Shown: in pieces, positions 62,482-64,000 of the stretch
How positions within the stretch are numbered: the stretch's first letter is position 1
How the letters are laid out: each line of letters begins with the position of its first letter
Origin: Seonamhaeicola sp.
GTDB lineage: Bacteria; Bacteroidota; Bacteroidia; Flavobacteriales; Flavobacteriaceae
NCBI RefSeq assembly: GCF_028281565.1
Contig: NZ_JANQJQ010000029.1
Coordinates: forward strand, 44,009 to 108,008
DNA: 64,000 nucleotides
Reading direction: 5' to 3'
The notes under the pieces: model-generated
What the model was told of the DNA's origin: nothing
Databases searched by the model: none
The model's input: the letters and a program-made list of their open reading frames with translations, nothing else
Program-made: the position numbers and the translations under genes

Positions 62482-62808
62482 ATGGGTGTTACCAAGTCTG
62501 AAAAATTCACCAATCTGCAAAACGACATTGCGCAATTAGCCAAAGTACTGGGGCATCCTGCCAGAGTTGCTATCCTGCAACACTTGTTTAAAATAAACAC
62601 TTGTATTTGCGGAGATCTGGTAGACGAAATCGGATTGGCCCAACCTACCATTTCACAACATTTAAAAGAATTAAAAAATGTAGGGCTCATTCAGGGAAAT
62701 ATTGAAGGCACCAGTGTTTGTTATTGCATCAACAAAGACCAATGGAGTTCTATGAAAGCCGTGATCTCTGAGTTTTTAAATTTAGATGTCTCTTCCGGGT
62801 GTTGTTAA
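62482..62808 (+). CDS. arsR: ArsR-family arsenic-sensing repressor
   Basis: A 108-residue winged-helix repressor. The helix-turn-helix is LVDEIGLAQPTISQHLKELKNVGLI near 53-77. Metal-sensing Cys-x-Cys lies just before it (NTCICGDL, near 46-53), the place of the As(III)-binding cysteines in the ArsR group, and the protein ends SSGCC, adding two more. It is followed 47 bp later by arsM and has an operator copy upstream of each gene. Confidence 0.87.
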   Translation: MGVTKSEKFTNLQNDIAQLAKVLGHPARVAILQHLFKINTCICGDLVDEIGLAQPTISQHLKELKNVGLIQGNIEGTSVCYCINKDQWSSMKAVISEFLNLDVSSGCC

Positions 62809-62825
62809 AAAATTTGAATTATTTA

Positions 62826-62841
62826 ATCGCAAAATTGCAAT
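62826..62841. promoter_or_regulatory. ArsR operator, copy 2 (upstream of arsM)
   Basis: ATCGCAAAATTGCAAT, 14 bp before the arsM start, 14 of 16 identical to copy 1. Confidence 0.6.
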
Positions 62842-62855
62842 AAACAGATAAAGTT

Positions 62856-63743
62856 ATGAATACAAAAGAACAAGAGTTAAAGGCTATCGTTAAAGAACGA
62901 TACTCCAAAATTGCCGAACAGGGAAAAGCAGAAAATGCCTCATCCTGTTGCGGCGCCACCACCCCATCAAATAAAGTTTATAATATCATGATGGACGATT
63001 ATTCAAAAACCGAAGGTTATGTAGCGGATGCCGATCTGGGCCTGGGTTGCGGATTACCTACAGAATTTGCACAAATAAATAAAGAAGATACTGTAATAGA
63101 CTTAGGTTCCGGGGCTGGTAACGATTGCTTTGTTGCCAGGCATGAAACAGGCGCCGAAGGCAAAGTGATCGGTATAGACTTTACACCTACCATGATTCAA
63201 AAAGCGCGTACCAATGCCGAAAAACTGAAGTATAACAATGTGGAATTCAGAGAAGGAGATATAGATAATATGCCTGTAAATGATGCTATAGCCGATGTTG
63301 TTGTAAGTAACTGTGTTTTGAATTTAGTTCCAAACAAACAACAAGTGATAGAAGAGATCTTTAGAGTACTAAAACCCGGTGGCCATTTTAGTATTTCCGA
63401 TATTGTTTTGGTGGGCGATCTACCGGAGGCTTTAAAACAGGATGCCGAAATGTATGCCGGATGTGTTGCCGGAGCTATTCAAAAAGATGAGTACTTACAA
63501 TTTATTAAAGGTCAGGGCTTCCGGAATATAACGCTTCAAAAAGAAAAACCTATTCGTATTCCTGATGATATTCTTACTAAATATCTTTCCGAAGAAGCAG
63601 TGAAAAACTTTAATAACAGCGGTGTTGGTATTTTCAGTATTACCGTTTATGCAGAAAAACCCGGCACTAAAACTAACAAGTCTAAAGGAGAGCAACCCAA
63701 ATTGCAAGAGGCTTGTTGTGACCCCGGAAGTGGTTGTTGTTAA
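62856..63743 (+). CDS. arsM: Arsenite S-adenosylmethionine methyltransferase
   Basis: A 295-residue class I SAM methyltransferase that methylates As(III) to volatile or less toxic forms. SAM loop DLGSGAGNDCFVA near 84-96, IDFTPTMIQKA near 108-118 and VSNCVLNLVPNK near 147-158. Arsenic-binding cysteines include the CC pair near 32 (SSCCGAT), C68 (LGCGLP), C150 and C202 (AGCVAGA). The tail EACCDPGSGCC adds more metal-binding cysteines. It fits the ArsR repressor directly upstream and needs SAM, made by the nearby metK. Confidence 0.9.
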   Translation: MNTKEQELKAIVKERYSKIAEQGKAENASSCCGATTPSNKVYNIMMDDYSKTEGYVADADLGLGCGLPTEFAQINKEDTVIDLGSGAGNDCFVARHETGAEGKVIGIDFTPTMIQKARTNAEKLKYNNVEFREGDIDNMPVNDAIADVVVSNCVLNLVPNKQQVIEEIFRVLKPGGHFSISDIVLVGDLPEALKQDAEMYAGCVAGAIQKDEYLQFIKGQGFRNITLQKEKPIRIPDDILTKYLSEEAVKNFNNSGVGIFSITVYAEKPGTKTNKSKGEQPKLQEACCDPGSGCC

Positions 63744-63758
63744 TTATGTTTCATAAAG

Positions 63759-63786
63759 AAAAGGAAGCTGTTTAGCTTCCTTTTTT
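63759..63786 (+). terminator. Terminator after arsM
   Basis: Perfect 10-bp stem (AAAAGGAAGC/GCTTCCTTTT, 6-nt loop) with a T6 tract, 15 bp after the arsM stop. Confidence 0.87.
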
Positions 63787-63791
63787 ATTTA

Positions 63792-63804
63792 TGGGAAGAG
63801 CAGG
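63792..63804. repeat. Partial copy of the tRNA-Tyr 3-prime end
   Basis: TGGGAAGAGCAGG is identical to the last 13 bases of the tRNA-Tyr gene (63911-63923), in the same orientation, 119 bp away; the following bases diverge after a few partial matches. Possible remnant of a duplicated tRNA or an old att site. Confidence 0.5.
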
Positions 63805-63870
63805 GTTTCATATCCTTATTTCCCAATCCTGAAAATATAATCCGAAACCAGTTCCCGGATATTTTGAAAT

Positions 63871-63900
63871 AAAAAAGTCCGCACTTCCGTGCAGACTTTT
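63871..63900 (-). terminator. Terminator after tRNA-Tyr
   Basis: 11-bp stem with one mismatch (AAAGTCCGCAC/GTGCAGACTTT, 4-nt loop), followed on the minus strand by T residues (TTTTTTATTT), 11 bp after the tRNA end. Confidence 0.8.
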
Positions 63901-63910
63901 CGAGTTAATG

Positions 63911-63993
63911 TGGGAAGAGCAGGATTCGAACCTGCGAAGGTAAAAACCAACAGATTTACAGTCTGTCCTCGTTGGCCGCTTGAGTATCTTCCC
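63911..63993 (-). tRNA. tRNA-Tyr (GTA anticodon)
   Basis: Minus-strand cloverleaf: 7-bp acceptor stem GGGAAGA/TCTTCCC with discriminator A, anticodon stem ACAGA/TCTGT around loop CTGTAAA (anticodon GTA), a long variable arm typical of Tyr, and the GCAGG-TTCGAAT-CCTGC T arm. CCA is not encoded. Length 83 nt. Confidence 0.97.
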
Positions 63994-64000
63994 AAAACCG

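Noticed and set aside
63792..63923. Integrated element bounded by the tRNA-Tyr direct repeat
   Set aside because: Only 119 bp separate the copies and no integrase or cargo gene is present; only a scar is possible here.
1..64000. CRISPR arrays, insertion sequences, prophage or SusC/SusD polysaccharide loci
   Set aside because: No regularly spaced direct repeats, transposase, phage or SusCD-like proteins were found.

Overview
The window looks like a chromosomal segment of a Flavobacteriaceae-type member of the Bacteroidota. The genome is AT-rich. Two divergent promoters fit the Bacteroidota -33/-7 pattern (TTG, 17-20 nt, TAnnTTTG-like). Arginine synthesis uses the ArgF'-type N-acylornithine carbamoyltransferase, many exported proteins carry Bacteroidota-style lipoprotein signals, and intergenic gaps hold short palindromic repeats of a kind common in flavobacteria. 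I did not assign a genus.

Layout. 1-13664 (minus strand): the start of a transhydrogenase gene (pntA), a sialate O-acetylesterase, and one long arginine/proline operon (GNAT-argG-argC-proC-argD-proA-proB-argF'-argB-deacetylase-argH). This operon is preceded by two tandem small ORFs rich in Arg and Pro codons. 13843-33903: two diverging sets of genes for oxidative (3-keto) sugar metabolism. They encode three GMC dehydrogenases with a C-x5-C-x3-C motif, three gluconate-2-dehydrogenase subunit 3 partners, DUF1080 (3-keto-disaccharide hydrolase) proteins, Gfo/Idh/MocA oxidoreductases, TIM-barrel isomerases, an MFS permease and an AraC regulator. Seven of the products carry twin-arginine signals. 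34150-40911: a complete ebo cluster (TMEM220-like gene plus eboABCDEF). 41263-51283: a second sugar-oxidation/redox block with DUF1080 fusion protein, beta-propeller fused to a cupredoxin, ThuA, a second AraC regulator, an isomerase, a DUF6807 protein, a haem-c propeller protein and an azurin. 51434-58411: ilvA and the ilvD-ilvB-ilvN-ilvC operon. 59036-60289: metK. 60546-63743: a surface lipoprotein and an arsR-arsM arsenic pair. 63911-63993: tRNA-Tyr.

How the parts fit. In the sugar blocks, exported flavin dehydrogenases (GMC + subunit 3) probably oxidise small glycosides to 3-keto sugars and pass electrons to c-type haem or cupredoxin carriers. DUF1080 proteins then cleave the keto-glycosides, and Gfo/Idh enzymes and TIM-barrel isomerases process the products. 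No SusC/SusD pair is present; the only transporter is an MFS permease.

The most striking observations are regulatory. (1) A 33-bp symmetric site, TGT-N9-TTCASTGAA-N9-ACA, occurs four times, exactly spaced, at the heads of the sugar operons, at the AraC gene and in the gaps before the ebo operon and the redox block, suggesting one regulon that includes ebo. (2) The ilv operon has a complete transcription attenuator with an Ile/Val-rich 20-residue leader peptide and mutually exclusive hairpins. (3) The arginine/proline operon has two tandem Arg/Pro-rich leader ORFs using only CGY arginine codons. (4) metK is preceded by a SAM-II-type riboswitch whose variable loop contains a hairpin related to the genomic intergenic repeat. 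(5) arsR and arsM each carry a copy of the same 16-bp operator.
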